From: Clostridiales bacterium
Lineage (GTDB): Bacteria > Bacillota > Clostridia > Christensenellales > Aristaeellaceae
Length of the DNA stretch: 64,000 nt
Direction of reading: 5' to 3'
Assembly: GCA_024695415.1 (NCBI GenBank)
Contig: JAILIE010000065.1
Span: 1-64,000 of the forward strand
In this document: positions 29,301 through 40,048 of the stretch, one piece after another
Layout: each line of letters begins with the position of its first letter
Position numbering within the stretch: the stretch's first letter is position 1
Notes under the pieces: model-generated
Seen by the model: only the letters and a program-made list of their open reading frames with translations
Database searches by the model: none
What the model was told of the DNA's origin: nothing
Translations under genes and position numbers: made by a program

Positions 29301-30509
29301 GCCGGGGCGATGGCCGGAATCCTGATGCTGCCGGGCATTTACCTGCTGGCGAAACAGCTGACGAAAAAAACGCTGATCGCTTCCCTGGCCTGCGCGCTGA
29401 TGGCGCTGGACAGCATGCACCTGACCCAGACGCAGATCGCCACGATCGACAGCTTCCCGGTGCTGTTCATCATATTCGCGTACTTTTTCATGCTGCGCTA
29501 TACGCAGACCGATATCGTCCGCGAACCGCTGAAGCGGTCGCTGGTCCCGCTGGCGTTCAGCGGCCTGTTCATGGGCCTGTCCGTCGCCAGCAAATGGATC
29601 GGAATCTACGCCGGGATCGGCCTGGCGCTCCTGTTCGCCTGGCACGGAATCCGGCATATCCGGATCGGCCGGGAGGCGGTACGCCTCGCAGAATACGGAA
29701 GGATGAGCGGGCCGGAGATGGCGGAACTGAAGCCGTATCTCGCGGACCGGAAAGGAAGAACCCGTCCGGAGCTTTACCGGCTGACCTACATTTCCCTGTG
29801 GTGCCTTCTTTTCTTCGTCGCGGTTCCCCTGGCAATCTATCTGGTCAGCTATATTCCGTATATGGCTTACAATAAGCACATTCATGGGATCGCGGACTAT
29901 CTTGCCGCGGTCTGGAAGTCCCAGCAGGGCATGCTGAATTACCACAGCACGCCGGGCCTGGGCATGGACCACCCGTTCTATTCCCCCTGGTATGAATGGC
30001 CGGTCATCGGCAAGCCGATGTATTACGCCACGGAAAGCTACCATGCCGCCGGCGCCGCGATCCGGTACAGCATCTTCTGCTTCGGCAACCCGGCGGTCTG
30101 GTGGGGCGGCCTGGCGGCCATCCTGCTGTGCATCGGCCGATGGATCCGGGAGAAGCACTACCTGGTTCCCGGCGGGGATACGCGCTGGCATATCCTTTCG
30201 GAAGGCTATGAAGGGAAGTACGGATTCACCTTCCTCGGCCTGATGGCGCAGTACCTGCCCTGGGTGCTGGTTCCCCGGGGAACCTATATCTACCACTATT
30301 TCGCCAGCGTACCTTTCCTGATCCTGTTCATCTGCCTGTGCTTTGACGGATGGAACGGGCGCGGGAGGACCGCGCGGATCATCGCGGGCGGCGTGCTGAC
30401 GGCCCTGGCCGCGGCGTTCTTCATCATCCTGTTCCCCTACGCCAGCGGTCTGGCGGTGCCGACCGCCTGGCTGGACTTCGGAAAGATCTTCCTGCATATT
30501 TACTACTGA
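26319..30509 (+). CDS. Multidomain membrane glycosyltransferase: CBM-like domain, GT-C module 1, discoidin-like domain, GT39/PMT-like GT-C module 2
   Basis: Signal peptide at MKFSLRRAALFSALLAG (ATG 26319); NLILNGDFASADADGIPAEWY CBM_4_9-like; VDVNCFLSWGHTM...DYPPLYTYVLG; F5/8-type insert ~28.6-29.0 kb; YFDEIYHARTGFEFLKG...ETSHPPLGK PMT motif. Confidence 0.8.
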   Translation: MKFSLRRAALFSALLAGILLLLCSAALGEGGNLILNGDFASADADGIPAEWYTDAYITTAGYTKFALAEGEGPDGTAAVMIKNMGDNDARYAQEVPVEPETVYCLSGYIRADGVEKGRGANLSIEGLYAFSESVYDTHGEWQYIEYYGETGPDQYSLTVYARLGGYSGESTGTAWFSDIRLRAVDSIPDDVIADLWCAQDYSDDEDDYADEEDDGTGTPAWPKLVVIALCWAIAVLGVVYYYRDGKRVRPELGEENTPFFFPLLFLAFGARIIVSYFTEGYMVDVNCFLSWGHTMAVNGPAQFYQATSFCDYPPLYTYVLGINSALSSALHADAGWTRVIFRLIPSLCDVLSCVILRNVIRKHHGRSTLYTDLILILFAFNPAAALNSAAWGQMDSVLCLMLVLVAVFAMEGGWKWAFAIPVYALSVLVKPQALMLGFLGLAFMVIALVKDPKKNLVPMAVGMGAGILALVIGILPFGIRQEFGWLIRQYSQTLSSYPYATVNTANLYYLVGGNWSKIANSAHFAAPVFFALLSAAYGAAWFMLRKERKNTWIETALSGAFTAWFILCAALGFSWAYCGAAAMAFAFLVVISFGVRRGDMKMLPYLGALLFILLYVFGVKMHERYLFPALFLLICAWAVKDRRIIRLLILFTVTLFINEGIVLDNSMRLGSTMGHLNTDTTALADILSVLNVFGALYGIFLGFRMLRGEEPAEVRALPHFLPIRTLMRERSPLNYRPDRSLHWNIRDTVILAAITVAFSAVSLLTLGSTRAPQTAWTSSGFDEQVVFDLGENRQDVRILYFAQVSRYDFSFAQSEDGENWSEETWAQMDQGQCWKWKYVTQSWENSQEGRDYYNSPDYVIAFRGRYIRLTSQQIGLTLNEVLFRDTEGNVIPAKIVSHTGAADDSELYCDPAALMDEPDTLEDVPKLFAGDNGNKAAEPGWWNSTYFDEIYHARTGFEFLKGTAPYETSHPPLGKVLISWCIALFGMTPFGWRFAGAMAGILMLPGIYLLAKQLTKKTLIASLACALMALDSMHLTQTQIATIDSFPVLFIIFAYFFMLRYTQTDIVREPLKRSLVPLAFSGLFMGLSVASKWIGIYAGIGLALLFAWHGIRHIRIGREAVRLAEYGRMSGPEMAELKPYLADRKGRTRPELYRLTYISLWCLLFFVAVPLAIYLVSYIPYMAYNKHIHGIADYLAAVWKSQQGMLNYHSTPGLGMDHPFYSPWYEWPVIGKPMYYATESYHAAGAAIRYSIFCFGNPAVWWGGLAAILLCIGRWIREKHYLVPGGDTRWHILSEGYEGKYGFTFLGLMAQYLPWVLVPRGTYIYHYFASVPFLILFICLCFDGWNGRGRTARIIAGGVLTALAAAFFIILFPYASGLAVPTAWLDFGKIFLHIYY

Positions 30510-30531
30510 ACGCGAGGATGGAGCATCTGAC

Positions 30532-32112
30532 ATGGCACAGGAAACCGCAGAAGACAAACTGCATATGAAGATTGCGCGGACGCTGAGCTTCGGCCTGGCC
30601 GGCGTCAGCGGGTATCCGGTGTACGTGGAGGTGTTCTGCCAGAACGGCATGCCGGTGATGGACATTATCGGGCTTCCGGACACCTCCGTGCGGGAAAGCA
30701 AGGACCGGGTCAACGCAGCGATCATCAACTGCGGACGGACCCGGAAGGATCCCGTGCGGATCACGATCAACCTGGCGCCGGCGGATACCAAAAAGGAAGG
30801 GCCGTCCTTCGACCTGCCCATCGCGGTCGGTGTGATGATCGGGATGGAGACGCTGCATCCCGCGCCGGAAAAGGACGCGGAAAACATCGCGATGTTCGGG
30901 GAACTGAGCCTGGACGGCTATGTGCGCCCGATCAGCGGCGCGCTGCCGATGGCCATCAGCGCGAAGGAGAACGGGGTAGGCGAGATCATCCTGCCCGCGG
31001 AGAACGCGCGGGAGGCGGCCTGCATCGAGGGCCTGCGGATTATCCCGGTCTGCCACCTGGCGGAAGTGATCGATTACCTGGAAGGAAAAACGGACATCGC
31101 GCCGCAGGCGCAGGTATCCTATGAGGAGCTGAAACGGGAGTCCGTCCATACGGTGGACATGGCACAGATCCGCGGACAGGCGGCGGCGCGCCGGGCGATG
31201 GAGGTGGCGGCTGCCGGCGGGCACAACATGCTGATGGTCGGCGTGCCCGGCAGCGGAAAAACCATGCTGGCGAGATGCCTGCCGGGAATCCTGCCGCCGC
31301 TGACCTTCGAGGAAGCGCTGGAAACCACGCGGATCCACTCCATCAGCGGGCGGCTGCGCTCCGGCGGCGGGCTGATGGTCACGCGGCCGTTCTGCGCGCC
31401 GCATCACAGCGCGTCCGTCGCCTCGCTGATCGGCGGGGGCCAGGACGCGAAGCCCGGGGAGGTTTCCCTGGCCCATAACGGCGTGCTGTTCCTGGACGAG
31501 CTGCCGGAGTTCAGCCGGGCGGCCCTGGAGGCGCTGCGCCAGCCGCTGGAGGACGGCGTGGTCACGGTGTCGCGGGTGCGGAAGCAGGCGCTGTACCAGT
31601 CCTCCTTCATGCTCGTCGCGGCGATGAACCCGTGTCCCTGCGGATTCTATGGAAGCTCCCGGAAGGCATGCCGGTGCACGCCGCCGGAAATCCGCCGGTA
31701 CCTGGACCGGGTGTCCGGCCCGCTGCTGGACCGGATCGATATCCAGATCGAGGTCGACTCGGTTCCGGTAGAGGAAATCGAGCACTCCGCGCCCTCCGAA
31801 TCCTCCGCCGTCGTGGCGGCGCGCGTCGCCGCGGCCCGCGCCCTCCAGCAGGAGCGCTACAGCGGAAGCGGACGCTTCTGCAACGCGCAGCTGGACAACG
31901 AGTCCCTGCGGCAGTACTGCGAGCTGGGCGGGGAGGCCTCGCGCCTGCTGCACGCCGCGGTGGACGCCATGCACATGAGCATGCGGGGATACAACCGGAT
32001 CCTGAAGGTCGCGCGGACGATCGCGGACCTGGCGGGCGAGGAGAAGATCTCCACGAACCACATCGCCGAGGCGGTCCAGTACCGCGAACTGGACCAGAAA
32101 TACTGGAGATGA
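30532..32112 (+). CDS. YifB/ComM family Mg-chelatase-like AAA ATPase
   Basis: GLAGVSGYPVYVEVFCQNGMPVMDIIGLPDTSVRESKDRV; GVPGSGKTMLARCLPGILPPL. Confidence 0.95.
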   Translation: MAQETAEDKLHMKIARTLSFGLAGVSGYPVYVEVFCQNGMPVMDIIGLPDTSVRESKDRVNAAIINCGRTRKDPVRITINLAPADTKKEGPSFDLPIAVGVMIGMETLHPAPEKDAENIAMFGELSLDGYVRPISGALPMAISAKENGVGEIILPAENAREAACIEGLRIIPVCHLAEVIDYLEGKTDIAPQAQVSYEELKRESVHTVDMAQIRGQAAARRAMEVAAAGGHNMLMVGVPGSGKTMLARCLPGILPPLTFEEALETTRIHSISGRLRSGGGLMVTRPFCAPHHSASVASLIGGGQDAKPGEVSLAHNGVLFLDELPEFSRAALEALRQPLEDGVVTVSRVRKQALYQSSFMLVAAMNPCPCGFYGSSRKACRCTPPEIRRYLDRVSGPLLDRIDIQIEVDSVPVEEIEHSAPSESSAVVAARVAAARALQQERYSGSGRFCNAQLDNESLRQYCELGGEASRLLHAAVDAMHMSMRGYNRILKVARTIADLAGEEKISTNHIAEAVQYRELDQKYWR

Positions 32113-32116
32113 CCCA

Positions 32117-33232
32117 ATGAGCTATCAACCGACCGAGGAAGCCTGCCTGGCCTGGCTCGCGGAAGCGTATGTCCCGGCGGAAAGCCTGAAGGCGGCACTG
32201 GAGGCCTGGAAGTCCGGAAGCGCCGTGCTGGACGCAGTCCGGCGGCAGGACGAAGCGGCGGCCGAAACGATTCCGGAATCCGCCCTGAAACGCCTGCAGC
32301 GGAACGACGGGGAGGAACGCTTCCGGAAGTACGAGACGTTGATCCGGGAGCACGGTATCCGAGTGATGACCTCTATGGACAGCGCGTTTCCACAGGTGCT
32401 GACCCAGATCAGGGACCCGGCGTCCATCCTGTTTTACCAGGGGAACCCGGAATGCCTGAAGGGCCCTGTCATCGGCATGTTCGGAAGCCGGGCGGCGTCA
32501 TGGACCGGACGCAAGGCGGCGCGGCGCGTCGCCCGGGAGCTCAGCGGCCGGGGCATCCGGATCGCGAGCGGGTTCGCCTACGGGATCGACACGGAGGCGC
32601 ATACCGGATGCGTGGAAGGCGGAAGCCCGACGATCGCGGTGATGGGCGGCGGGCTGGACCAGCTGTATCCGCGGGAGAACGAGCCCCTGAAGAAACAGCT
32701 GCTGGATGGCGGCGGGGTCATGATCAGCGAGTATGCCCCCGGCATGCGGTCCATCGGGCGGCATTTCCCGTACCGGAACCGGATCACCAGCGCGATCAGC
32801 GACGGGCTGGTCCTGATCGAGGCGAAGATCCGCAGCGGCAGCATGACGACGGTCGCCCACGCCCTGGACCAGGGAAAGGAACTGTTCGTGTTTCCCGGGG
32901 AACCGGATTCCCCGCTGTTTGAGGGAAACCATATCCTGCTGCGGGAAGGCGCGCGGATTTTCCTGACGGCGGAAGACATCCTGGACGACATGGGATGGCT
33001 TGACAATCCGGCACAGGATGTGCAAAATAACGTTTGTTCAGTCAGCGGGCAGGCGGAAAACGAAACAGAGCGCCGGATCCTCGGCGTGCTGGAGCGCGGG
33101 CCGGCCGGGTTTGAACAGATCGCCGCCCTGACAGGGATCCCCGCGCAGGACCTGCTGGGCGCCCTGACGATGATGCAGATCCGGGGAACGCTGGAGGCGC
33201 TTCCCGGCAAGAAATACCAGATCAGACGGTAA
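32117..33232 (+). CDS. dprA: DNA-processing protein DprA
   Basis: GMFGSRAASWTGRKAARRVARELSGRGIRIASGFAYGIDTEAHTG...VMGGGLDQLYPREN. Confidence 0.95.
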   Translation: MSYQPTEEACLAWLAEAYVPAESLKAALEAWKSGSAVLDAVRRQDEAAAETIPESALKRLQRNDGEERFRKYETLIREHGIRVMTSMDSAFPQVLTQIRDPASILFYQGNPECLKGPVIGMFGSRAASWTGRKAARRVARELSGRGIRIASGFAYGIDTEAHTGCVEGGSPTIAVMGGGLDQLYPRENEPLKKQLLDGGGVMISEYAPGMRSIGRHFPYRNRITSAISDGLVLIEAKIRSGSMTTVAHALDQGKELFVFPGEPDSPLFEGNHILLREGARIFLTAEDILDDMGWLDNPAQDVQNNVCSVSGQAENETERRILGVLERGPAGFEQIAALTGIPAQDLLGALTMMQIRGTLEALPGKKYQIRR

Positions 33233-33257
33233 ACAAAGGATTCGGAGGAACCAGACA

Positions 33258-35381
33258 ATGGCAGCTGCAAAACAGAAACTGATTATCGTGGAGTCCCCGG
33301 CGAAGGCGAAGACCATCGGCCGGTATCTCGGCAAGGGATACAAGGTGGAGGCGTCCCAGGGGCATGTGTGCGACCTGCCCAAGAGCCAGCTCGGCGTGGA
33401 CCCGGATAACGATTTCGCGCTGAAATACATCACGATCCGCGGCCGGGGGGACATCCTGAGCCGGATCCGCAAGGAAGCCCGGAACGCGTCCCAGGTCTAC
33501 TTCGCGACAGACCCTGACCGCGAAGGGGAAGCGATCAGCTGGCACCTGTACCATGTGCTGGGCGTGGACGAAAGCAAGCCCTGCCGGATCGAGTTCAACG
33601 AGGTCACGAAGAAGGCCGTCCAGAACGCGATCAAGAATCCCCGCTGCCTGGACATGGGCCGGATCGACGCGCAGCAGGCGCGCCGCGCGCTGGACCGCCT
33701 GGTCGGCTATAAGATCAGCCCGCTGCTGTGGGCCAAGGTCAAGAAGGGCCTGTCCGCCGGCCGCGTACAGAGCGTGGCGACCCGGATGGTCGTGGACCGG
33801 GAAAACGAGATCAATTCCTTCATTCCTGAGGAGTACTGGGACATTTCCGCGCAGTGCAGCGTGAACGCCGGGAAGAAGGCGCAGGAATTCTCCGCGCGCC
33901 TGGCGACCGTCGACGGGGAGAAGGCGCAGGTCGGGAACGAGCAGCAGGCGAACGACATCGTGAAGAAGATCGAGGGCGACACGTTCACCGTTTCCGACGT
34001 CCGCCGGAAGGAGCGCCGCCGCATGCCGGCACCGCCCTTCACGACCTCCAGCCTGCAGCAGGAAGCCGGGCGCAAGCTCAGCTTCACCACCTCCCGGACG
34101 ATGCAGATCGTTCAGCAGCTATATGAAGGCGTGGACCTGGAAGGCGAGGGAAGCCAGGGCCTGGTGACCTATATCCGTACTGACAGCGTCCGCATCAGCG
34201 ACGACGCGATGAACGCGGTGCGCGAATTCATTCCGGGCAAGTTCGGCGCGGAGTACCTGCCGGCGGAGAAGAACGAGTTCAAGGGCCGCAAGAACGCCCA
34301 GGACGCCCACGAAGCCATCCGCCCGACGGACGTGAACCGTACGCCGGAATCCATCAAGTCCTCCCTGAGCCGGGAGCAGTACATGCTCTACCGCCTGATC
34401 TACAACCGCTTCGTCGCCAGCCAGATGGCGCCGGCGGTCTACGAAACCCTTTCCGCGGACATTACCGGAAAGCAGATCACCCTGCGCTTCTACGGCGAGC
34501 ACAAGAAGTTCGCCGGTTTCACCGCGCTGTATGAAGAGGGCACGGACGAGAGCGAGGATTCCGTCGAGATGACGCTGCCGGTGATGGAAACCGGACAGAA
34601 GGTCTCCATCCTGAAGATCTCCAGCGACCAGCATTTCACCCAGCCGCCGAGCCGCTACACCGAAGCGAGCCTGGTCCGGACGCTGGAGGAAAACGGCATC
34701 GGCCGCCCGTCCACCTACGCGCCGACGATCTCCACCATCATTTCCCGCGGGTACGTATCCCGGGAGAAGAAGCGCCTGTACCCCACGGAGCTGGGCGTTA
34801 TGGTTACCGACATGATGGAGAAGTATTTCAGCGAAATCGTGGACACGGAATTCACCGCGAATATGGAAACCAAGCTGGACCAGATCGAAGAGGGGAACGC
34901 GGACTGGAAGCAGATCCTCCGCGATTTCTGGCCGGACTTCGAGAAGACCCTGGAAGTGGCCGAAAAGGAAATCGAGAAGGTCGAGGTACGGGATGAGGTC
35001 AGCAATGTGGTCTGCGACCAGTGCGGCGCGATGATGGTCTACAAGATGGGCCGCTTCGGCAAGTTCCTGGCCTGCCCGAATTTCCCGGAATGCCGGAACA
35101 CCAAACCCCTGGTCAACTATATTGACGCGGCTTGCCCGAAGTGCGGAAAACGCCTGCTGGAGAAGATCAGCCGGAAGAGCCGGAAGTTCTTCGGCTGCGA
35201 AGGCTATCCGGAATGCGACTTCGTCAGCTGGGACAAGCCGGTGTCCGAACGCTGCCCGGTCTGCGGAAGCTATATGGTTGAGAAACACAACGGGCGGGGT
35301 GAGGTCATTCACCTGTGCGCCAACGAGAACTGCCGCCATAAGGTCCTCGCCGGGACGAACGAGGAGGAAGCCGATGAGTGA
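33258..35381 (+). CDS. topA: DNA topoisomerase I
   Basis: [34 protein letters not shown]-terminal zinc-finger repeats. Confidence 0.97.
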   Translation: MAAAKQKLIIVESPAKAKTIGRYLGKGYKVEASQGHVCDLPKSQLGVDPDNDFALKYITIRGRGDILSRIRKEARNASQVYFATDPDREGEAISWHLYHVLGVDESKPCRIEFNEVTKKAVQNAIKNPRCLDMGRIDAQQARRALDRLVGYKISPLLWAKVKKGLSAGRVQSVATRMVVDRENEINSFIPEEYWDISAQCSVNAGKKAQEFSARLATVDGEKAQVGNEQQANDIVKKIEGDTFTVSDVRRKERRRMPAPPFTTSSLQQEAGRKLSFTTSRTMQIVQQLYEGVDLEGEGSQGLVTYIRTDSVRISDDAMNAVREFIPGKFGAEYLPAEKNEFKGRKNAQDAHEAIRPTDVNRTPESIKSSLSREQYMLYRLIYNRFVASQMAPAVYETLSADITGKQITLRFYGEHKKFAGFTALYEEGTDESEDSVEMTLPVMETGQKVSILKISSDQHFTQPPSRYTEASLVRTLEENGIGRPSTYAPTISTIISRGYVSREKKRLYPTELGVMVTDMMEKYFSEIVDTEFTANMETKLDQIEEGNADWKQILRDFWPDFEKTLEVAEKEIEKVEVRDEVSNVVCDQCGAMMVYKMGRFGKFLACPNFPECRNTKPLVNYIDAACPKCGKRLLEKISRKSRKFFGCEGYPECDFVSWDKPVSERCPVCGSYMVEKHNGRGEVIHLCANENCRHKVLAGTNEEEADE

Positions 35382-36702
35382 CCTCCGGGCCACGGTCGTC
35401 GGCGCCGGCCTGGCGGGCTGTGAAGCCGCCTGGCAGCTGGCCCAAAGCGGCATTCCGGTCCGTCTGATCGAGATGAAACCGGAGCGGAAATCCCCCGCGC
35501 ACCATACGGACCTTTTCGCGGAGCTGGTGTGTTCCAACAGCTTCCGCGGGGCAAGGCTGTCCAGCGCGGTCGGACTTCTGAAGGAAGAGATGCGCCGGAT
35601 GGGTTCGCTGATCATGCGGTGCGCGGACGCGCACAGCGTACCCGCGGGCGACGCGCTGGCCGTGGACCGGGAGGGCTTTTCCCGCGGCGTGACGGAAGCG
35701 CTGAAGAACCATCCGCTCGTAGAGACGGAAAGCCGCGAGGTGACGGAGATCCCGGACGGGCCGGTGATCATCGCGACCGGGCCGCTGACGAGCGACGCGC
35801 TGGCGGAATCCATCGCGGCGCTGCCGGGGCTCGGGACGCTGAACTTCTACGACGCCGCCGCGCCGATCGTGACCCTGGAGTCCCTGGACGAAAGCCGGAT
35901 GTTCCGGATGAGCCGATGGGGGCGGGGAGACGATTACCTGAACTGCCCGATGACCGAGGAGGAATACAACCGCTTTATCGACGCGCTGCTGTCCGCCGAA
36001 ACCGCGGAGATCCACGGCTTTGAGGAGACGCGCGTTTTCGAGGGCTGCATGCCGATCGAGAGCATGGCGCGGCGGGGGCGCATGGTCCCCGCCTTCGGCC
36101 CGATGAAGCCCGTCGGCCTGAAAGACCCGCGGACCGGAAGGGAACCCTTCGCCGCGGTGCAGCTGCGGCAGGACGACGCGGGCAACACGATGTACAATAT
36201 CGTCGGGTTCCAGACCCGGCTGAAGTTCGGGGAGCAGAAACGGGTGTTCGGCATGATCCCGGGGCTGGAAAACGCGGTTTTCGCCCGGTACGGGGTGATG
36301 CACCGGAACACGTTCCTGAACAGCCCCGGCTTCCTGAACGAACGCTTTGAAATGATCAGCCGGCCGATGTGCTATTTCGCCGGGCAGATGACCGGCGTGG
36401 AAGGCTATGTCGAGAGCGCCGGCAGCGGCCTGGTCGCCGGGCGCGCCCTGGCGGCCCAGATGGCGGGAAAGCAGCCGGAATCCCTGCCGGGGTTCACGGC
36501 GCTGGGGGCGATGGGACGCTATGTATCCACGCCGAACCGGCATTTCCAGCCGATGAACTGTACATTCTCCCTGATCGATCCGCTGCCGGTTCAGCCCGGG
36601 AGGAAAAAGATCCGGGACAAGAAGGAGCGCTACGAGGCGATTTCCGCGCGGGCGCTCGCGTATATCGATTCCATCAACGATACAGGAGGAAAAACCGAAT
36701 GA
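35374..36702 (+). CDS. trmFO: tRNA (uracil-54-C5)-methyltransferase, folate-dependent
   Basis: [45 protein letters not shown] 35374 overlaps topA stop by 8 nt. Confidence 0.96.
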   Translation: MSDLRATVVGAGLAGCEAAWQLAQSGIPVRLIEMKPERKSPAHHTDLFAELVCSNSFRGARLSSAVGLLKEEMRRMGSLIMRCADAHSVPAGDALAVDREGFSRGVTEALKNHPLVETESREVTEIPDGPVIIATGPLTSDALAESIAALPGLGTLNFYDAAAPIVTLESLDESRMFRMSRWGRGDDYLNCPMTEEEYNRFIDALLSAETAEIHGFEETRVFEGCMPIESMARRGRMVPAFGPMKPVGLKDPRTGREPFAAVQLRQDDAGNTMYNIVGFQTRLKFGEQKRVFGMIPGLENAVFARYGVMHRNTFLNSPGFLNERFEMISRPMCYFAGQMTGVEGYVESAGSGLVAGRALAAQMAGKQPESLPGFTALGAMGRYVSTPNRHFQPMNCTFSLIDPLPVQPGRKKIRDKKERYEAISARALAYIDSINDTGGKTE

Positions 36703-37238
36703 GCAGTCCTTTCCGGGGAACCACGATCTGCGCGGTGCAGCGCAACGGTCAGATCGCCATCGCCGGCGACGGCCAGGTGACCATGGGAGAACACACGGTA
36801 TTCAAAACCGGGGCGCGGAAGGTCCGCCGCCTGTTTGACGGACGGGTCGCGGTCGGTTTCGCGGGATCCGTCGCGGACGCGTTCACGCTTTGCGAAAAGT
36901 TTGAGGAGAAGCTGCAGCAGTGCGGCGGAAACCTCGAACGCGCGGCCGTGGCGCTGGCCCAGAACTGGCGCGGGGACCAGGTGATGCGGCAGCTGGATTC
37001 CATGATGATCGTCGCGGACAGCGAGCAGCTGCTGATCATCAGCGGCACCGGCGAGGTGATCGAGCCGGACGAGGGCATCGCTGCCATCGGCTCCGGCGGA
37101 AACTACGCTCTGGCCGCCGCCCGCGCGCTGGTCCAGAACACGGACCTTTCCGCGGCGGAAATCGCGGAAAAGGCGCTGAAGATCGCCGCGAGCATCTGTG
37201 TCTATACCAACGACCATATTATTGTCGAAACCGTCTGA
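36699..37238 (+). CDS. hslV: ATP-dependent protease subunit HslV
   Basis: [26 protein letters not shown]. Confidence 0.95.
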   Translation: MSSPFRGTTICAVQRNGQIAIAGDGQVTMGEHTVFKTGARKVRRLFDGRVAVGFAGSVADAFTLCEKFEEKLQQCGGNLERAAVALAQNWRGDQVMRQLDSMMIVADSEQLLIISGTGEVIEPDEGIAAIGSGGNYALAAARALVQNTDLSAAEIAEKALKIAASICVYTNDHIIVETV

Positions 37239-37251
37239 AGGAGGGACGCCG

Positions 37252-38625
37252 ATGAGTCAGCAGCTTACACCGCGGCAGATCGTTCATGAGCTGGACCGCT
37301 TTATCGTCGGGCAGGACGACGCCAAGAAGGCCGTCGCTATCGCCCTCCGGAACCGGTACCGCAGGAGCCGTGTGGACGAAGCGCTCCGCGAGGAGATCAT
37401 TCCCAAGAATATCCTGATGATCGGACCTACGGGCGTCGGCAAGACCGAGATCGCCCGGCGGCTGGCCAAGCTGGTAAACGCTCCGTTCATCAAGGTCGAG
37501 GCGACCAAGTTCACCGAGGTGGGCTATGTGGGCCGGGATGTGGAAAGCATCATCCGCGACCTGACGGAGAACGCCGTGCGCCTGGTCCGGAAGGAGCACG
37601 AGGAACGGGTGATGCCCCGGGCCCGCGTGCTGGCGGAAGAGCGCCTGTCCGAGATCCTGACGAACGGAAACAAAAAGAACACCGCCTCCAACCCGCTGGA
37701 CTTCCTGCTGGGCCGCCAGAAGGAGCAGCAGGCGCCCACATCCGAGGAAACCACCGCCCTGGCGAAGAAGAAGGAAGACATCCGCCAGCAGCTGATGCGC
37801 GGCGAGATCGAGGACATGGAGCTGGAGATCGAAGTGGAGGAAGAGGCGCCGACGCTCGAGGTCGGCGGCAGCAGTATCAGCCTCGGCGACATGATGGGCA
37901 ATATGATGCCCAAGCGGACGCGCATGCGCCACGTCAAGGTGAAGGAAGCCCGGAAGATCCTGATCGACGAGGAAGCGGCCAAGCTGATCGACAACGACGC
38001 GGTGCAGGAGGAAGCCGTCAACCGTACGGAACAGAACGGCATCGTCTTCATCGACGAAATCGACAAGATCGCCGGCAACAAAGGCAGCCAGGGCCCGGAC
38101 GTCAGCCGGGAGGGCGTGCAGCGGGATATCCTGCCCATCGTCGAGGGCTGCACGGTCAACACCAAATACGGCGCGGTCAAGACGGATTTCATGCTGTTCA
38201 TCGCCGCCGGCGCGTTCCACGTCAGCAAGGTGACGGACCTGATTCCGGAATTGCAGGGACGCTTCCCGGTGCATGTCCAGCTCAAGAGCCTGACGCGGGA
38301 GGATTTCCGGCAGATCCTGACGGTGCCGGAGAACGCGCTGACGAAGCAGTACCGCGCGCTGCTCGAGGTGGACAGGGTGCTGCTCCGCTTTGAGGACAGC
38401 GCGATCGACGCCATCGCCGAGGCGGCCTGCAACGCGAACGACAACGCCGAGGACATCGGCGCCCGGCGCCTGCACGCGGTGTTCGAGCAGCTGCTGGAGG
38501 ACGTGTCCTTCAACGCGGGGGACGAGAACATGCCGCCCTTCGAGCTGGTGATCGACGCGGATTACGTGAACCAGCACCTGAAGGGCGAGAACAAGCCCGC
38601 GGATATCAAAAAATACATACTGTAA
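37252..38625 (+). CDS. hslU: ATP-dependent protease ATPase subunit HslU
   Basis: LTPRQIVHELDRFIVGQDDAKKAVAIALRNRYRR; GPTGVGKTEIARRLAK; HDIGARRLHAVFE-type C-terminus. Confidence 0.97.
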   Translation: MSQQLTPRQIVHELDRFIVGQDDAKKAVAIALRNRYRRSRVDEALREEIIPKNILMIGPTGVGKTEIARRLAKLVNAPFIKVEATKFTEVGYVGRDVESIIRDLTENAVRLVRKEHEERVMPRARVLAEERLSEILTNGNKKNTASNPLDFLLGRQKEQQAPTSEETTALAKKKEDIRQQLMRGEIEDMELEIEVEEEAPTLEVGGSSISLGDMMGNMMPKRTRMRHVKVKEARKILIDEEAAKLIDNDAVQEEAVNRTEQNGIVFIDEIDKIAGNKGSQGPDVSREGVQRDILPIVEGCTVNTKYGAVKTDFMLFIAAGAFHVSKVTDLIPELQGRFPVHVQLKSLTREDFRQILTVPENALTKQYRALLEVDRVLLRFEDSAIDAIAEAACNANDNAEDIGARRLHAVFEQLLEDVSFNAGDENMPPFELVIDADYVNQHLKGENKPADIKKYIL

Positions 38626-38645
38626 GCAGACTTCCACAGGCAAGC

Positions 38646-38679
38646 GACGCTGTCCGGACCTTTCCAGACAGCGTTTTTC
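38646..38679 (+). terminator. Terminator after hslU
   Basis: ACGCTGTC...GACAGCGT-TTTTC. Confidence 0.8.
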
Positions 38680-38717
38680 ATGCTATAATTGGCAAAACAG
38701 CGAGGGGGAGACGACAG

Positions 38718-39527
38718 ATGATTCAGACCATCGGAATGATCGGAACCGGAAATATGGGCTCCGCGATTCTCCGCGGCGTGGTGGATGCCGGCTATATCCG
38801 CGCCTCCATGATTACCGCCTATGACGCGAGCGCCAAGCGGATGCGTGAACTGGAAGAGGATATCCCCGGGATCCATACGGCCCAGGACTGCCGGGAAGTG
38901 GCGGAGAATGCCGACCTGATTATCATCGCCGTCAAGCCGATTTACGTCCAGGACGTGATCAACGAGATCAAAATGGACCTGAACGGCAAGGCCGTCGTTT
39001 CCATCGCCGCCGGATGGACGGTGGACATGCTGTCCCGCGCGCTGAGCGGGACCGGCGCCACCTACCTGCGCGTGATGCCGAATACGCCGGCGCTGGTCGG
39101 GGAGGGAATGACCGCCCTGTGCGACGATTCCACCTTCTCCAAGGAAGATTTTGAGTACGCCAAGGGCATCTTCGATTCCGTCGGCAAGACCCGGATCCTT
39201 CCGGAACGCCTGTTCGACGGCGTGGTGGCGATCAGCGGGAGCAGCCCGGCTTATGTCTATATGATGATCGAGGCGATGGCGGACGCGGGCGTCCGGGAGG
39301 GGCTGCCGCGGGTGCACGCCTATGAGATGGCCGCCCAGAGCGTGCTGGGCAGCGCGCTGATGGTCCTGTCCTCCGGCACGCATCCCGCCGCCCTGAAGGA
39401 CGCGGTCTGCTCGCCCGGCGGAACGACGATCGAGGCGGTGGAGGAACTGGAGCGGAAGGGCTTCCGCGCCGCGATCATGGACGCGATGAAGGCCTGCGCG
39501 GACAAGAGCCGCGAGATGTCCAAATAA
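38718..39527 (+). CDS. proC: Pyrroline-5-carboxylate reductase
   Basis: TIGMIGTGNMGSAILRGVVDAG; SGSSPAYVYMMIEAMADAGV; SPGGTTIEAVEELERKGFRAAIMDA. Confidence 0.95.
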   Translation: MIQTIGMIGTGNMGSAILRGVVDAGYIRASMITAYDASAKRMRELEEDIPGIHTAQDCREVAENADLIIIAVKPIYVQDVINEIKMDLNGKAVVSIAAGWTVDMLSRALSGTGATYLRVMPNTPALVGEGMTALCDDSTFSKEDFEYAKGIFDSVGKTRILPERLFDGVVAISGSSPAYVYMMIEAMADAGVREGLPRVHAYEMAAQSVLGSALMVLSSGTHPAALKDAVCSPGGTTIEAVEELERKGFRAAIMDAMKACADKSREMSK

Positions 39528-39552
39528 CGCCGGGACTGAAGGAGCCTGAAAC

Positions 39553-40041
39553 ATGGAGAACGCGCGCAAAAAAGTGAATATCTACACGGACGGCGCCTGC
39601 AGCGGCAATCCCGGCCCCGGCGGATGGGCGGCGATCCTGGAGTTCGGACCGCACCGCAAGGAAATCAGCGGATACATGGCCGGGACCACCAACAACCGCA
39701 TGGAGCTGTTCGCCGCGATCAGCGGGCTCGGCGCCCTGAAGGAACCCTGCGACGTGACGCTCTATTCCGACAGCAATTACCTGGTCCAGGCGTTCAACGA
39801 CCACTGGATCGACAACTGGAAGCAGAAGGGCTGGAAAACCAGCAACGGGACGCCGGTGGAGAACCAGGACCTGTGGTTCATCCTGACGGCCCAGACGAAG
39901 AAGCACAACGTGACCTTCGTCAAGGTCAAGGGTCACGCGGACCATCCGGAGAACAACCGCTGCGACGAACTGGCCCGTGCCGCCATCGACGAATACCGCA
40001 AAGCCTATCCGGACCCGGAGCAGGGAAGTAAGGAAGACTGA
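39553..40041 (+). CDS. rnhA: Ribonuclease HI
   Basis: [49 protein letters not shown]. Confidence 0.96.
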   Translation: MENARKKVNIYTDGACSGNPGPGGWAAILEFGPHRKEISGYMAGTTNNRMELFAAISGLGALKEPCDVTLYSDSNYLVQAFNDHWIDNWKQKGWKTSNGTPVENQDLWFILTAQTKKHNVTFVKVKGHADHPENNRCDELARAAIDEYRKAYPDPEQGSKED

Positions 40042-40048
40042 CCGATCA

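Noticed and set aside
26289-30887. 1532-aa minus-strand ORF opposite the giant glycosyltransferase (also 697 aa at 448-2541, 859 aa at 53033-55612 and 693 aa at 47931-50012)
   Set aside because: Shadow frames caused by high GC and strong codon bias of well-supported genes on the other strand; products have no recognisable motifs and odd His/Asp/Arg/Gln-rich composition.
30532-33232. comM-like and dprA genes as evidence of a natural competence island
   Set aside because: Both are widely conserved in non-competent bacteria and sit in their usual housekeeping neighbourhood; no com uptake genes nearby.
36699-36740. HslV N-terminal extension MSSPFRG before TTI as a possible serine-type CodW protease
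   Set aside because: FRG|TT is typical of HslV propeptides that are removed to expose Thr1; no sequence reason to invoke an unusual nucleophile.
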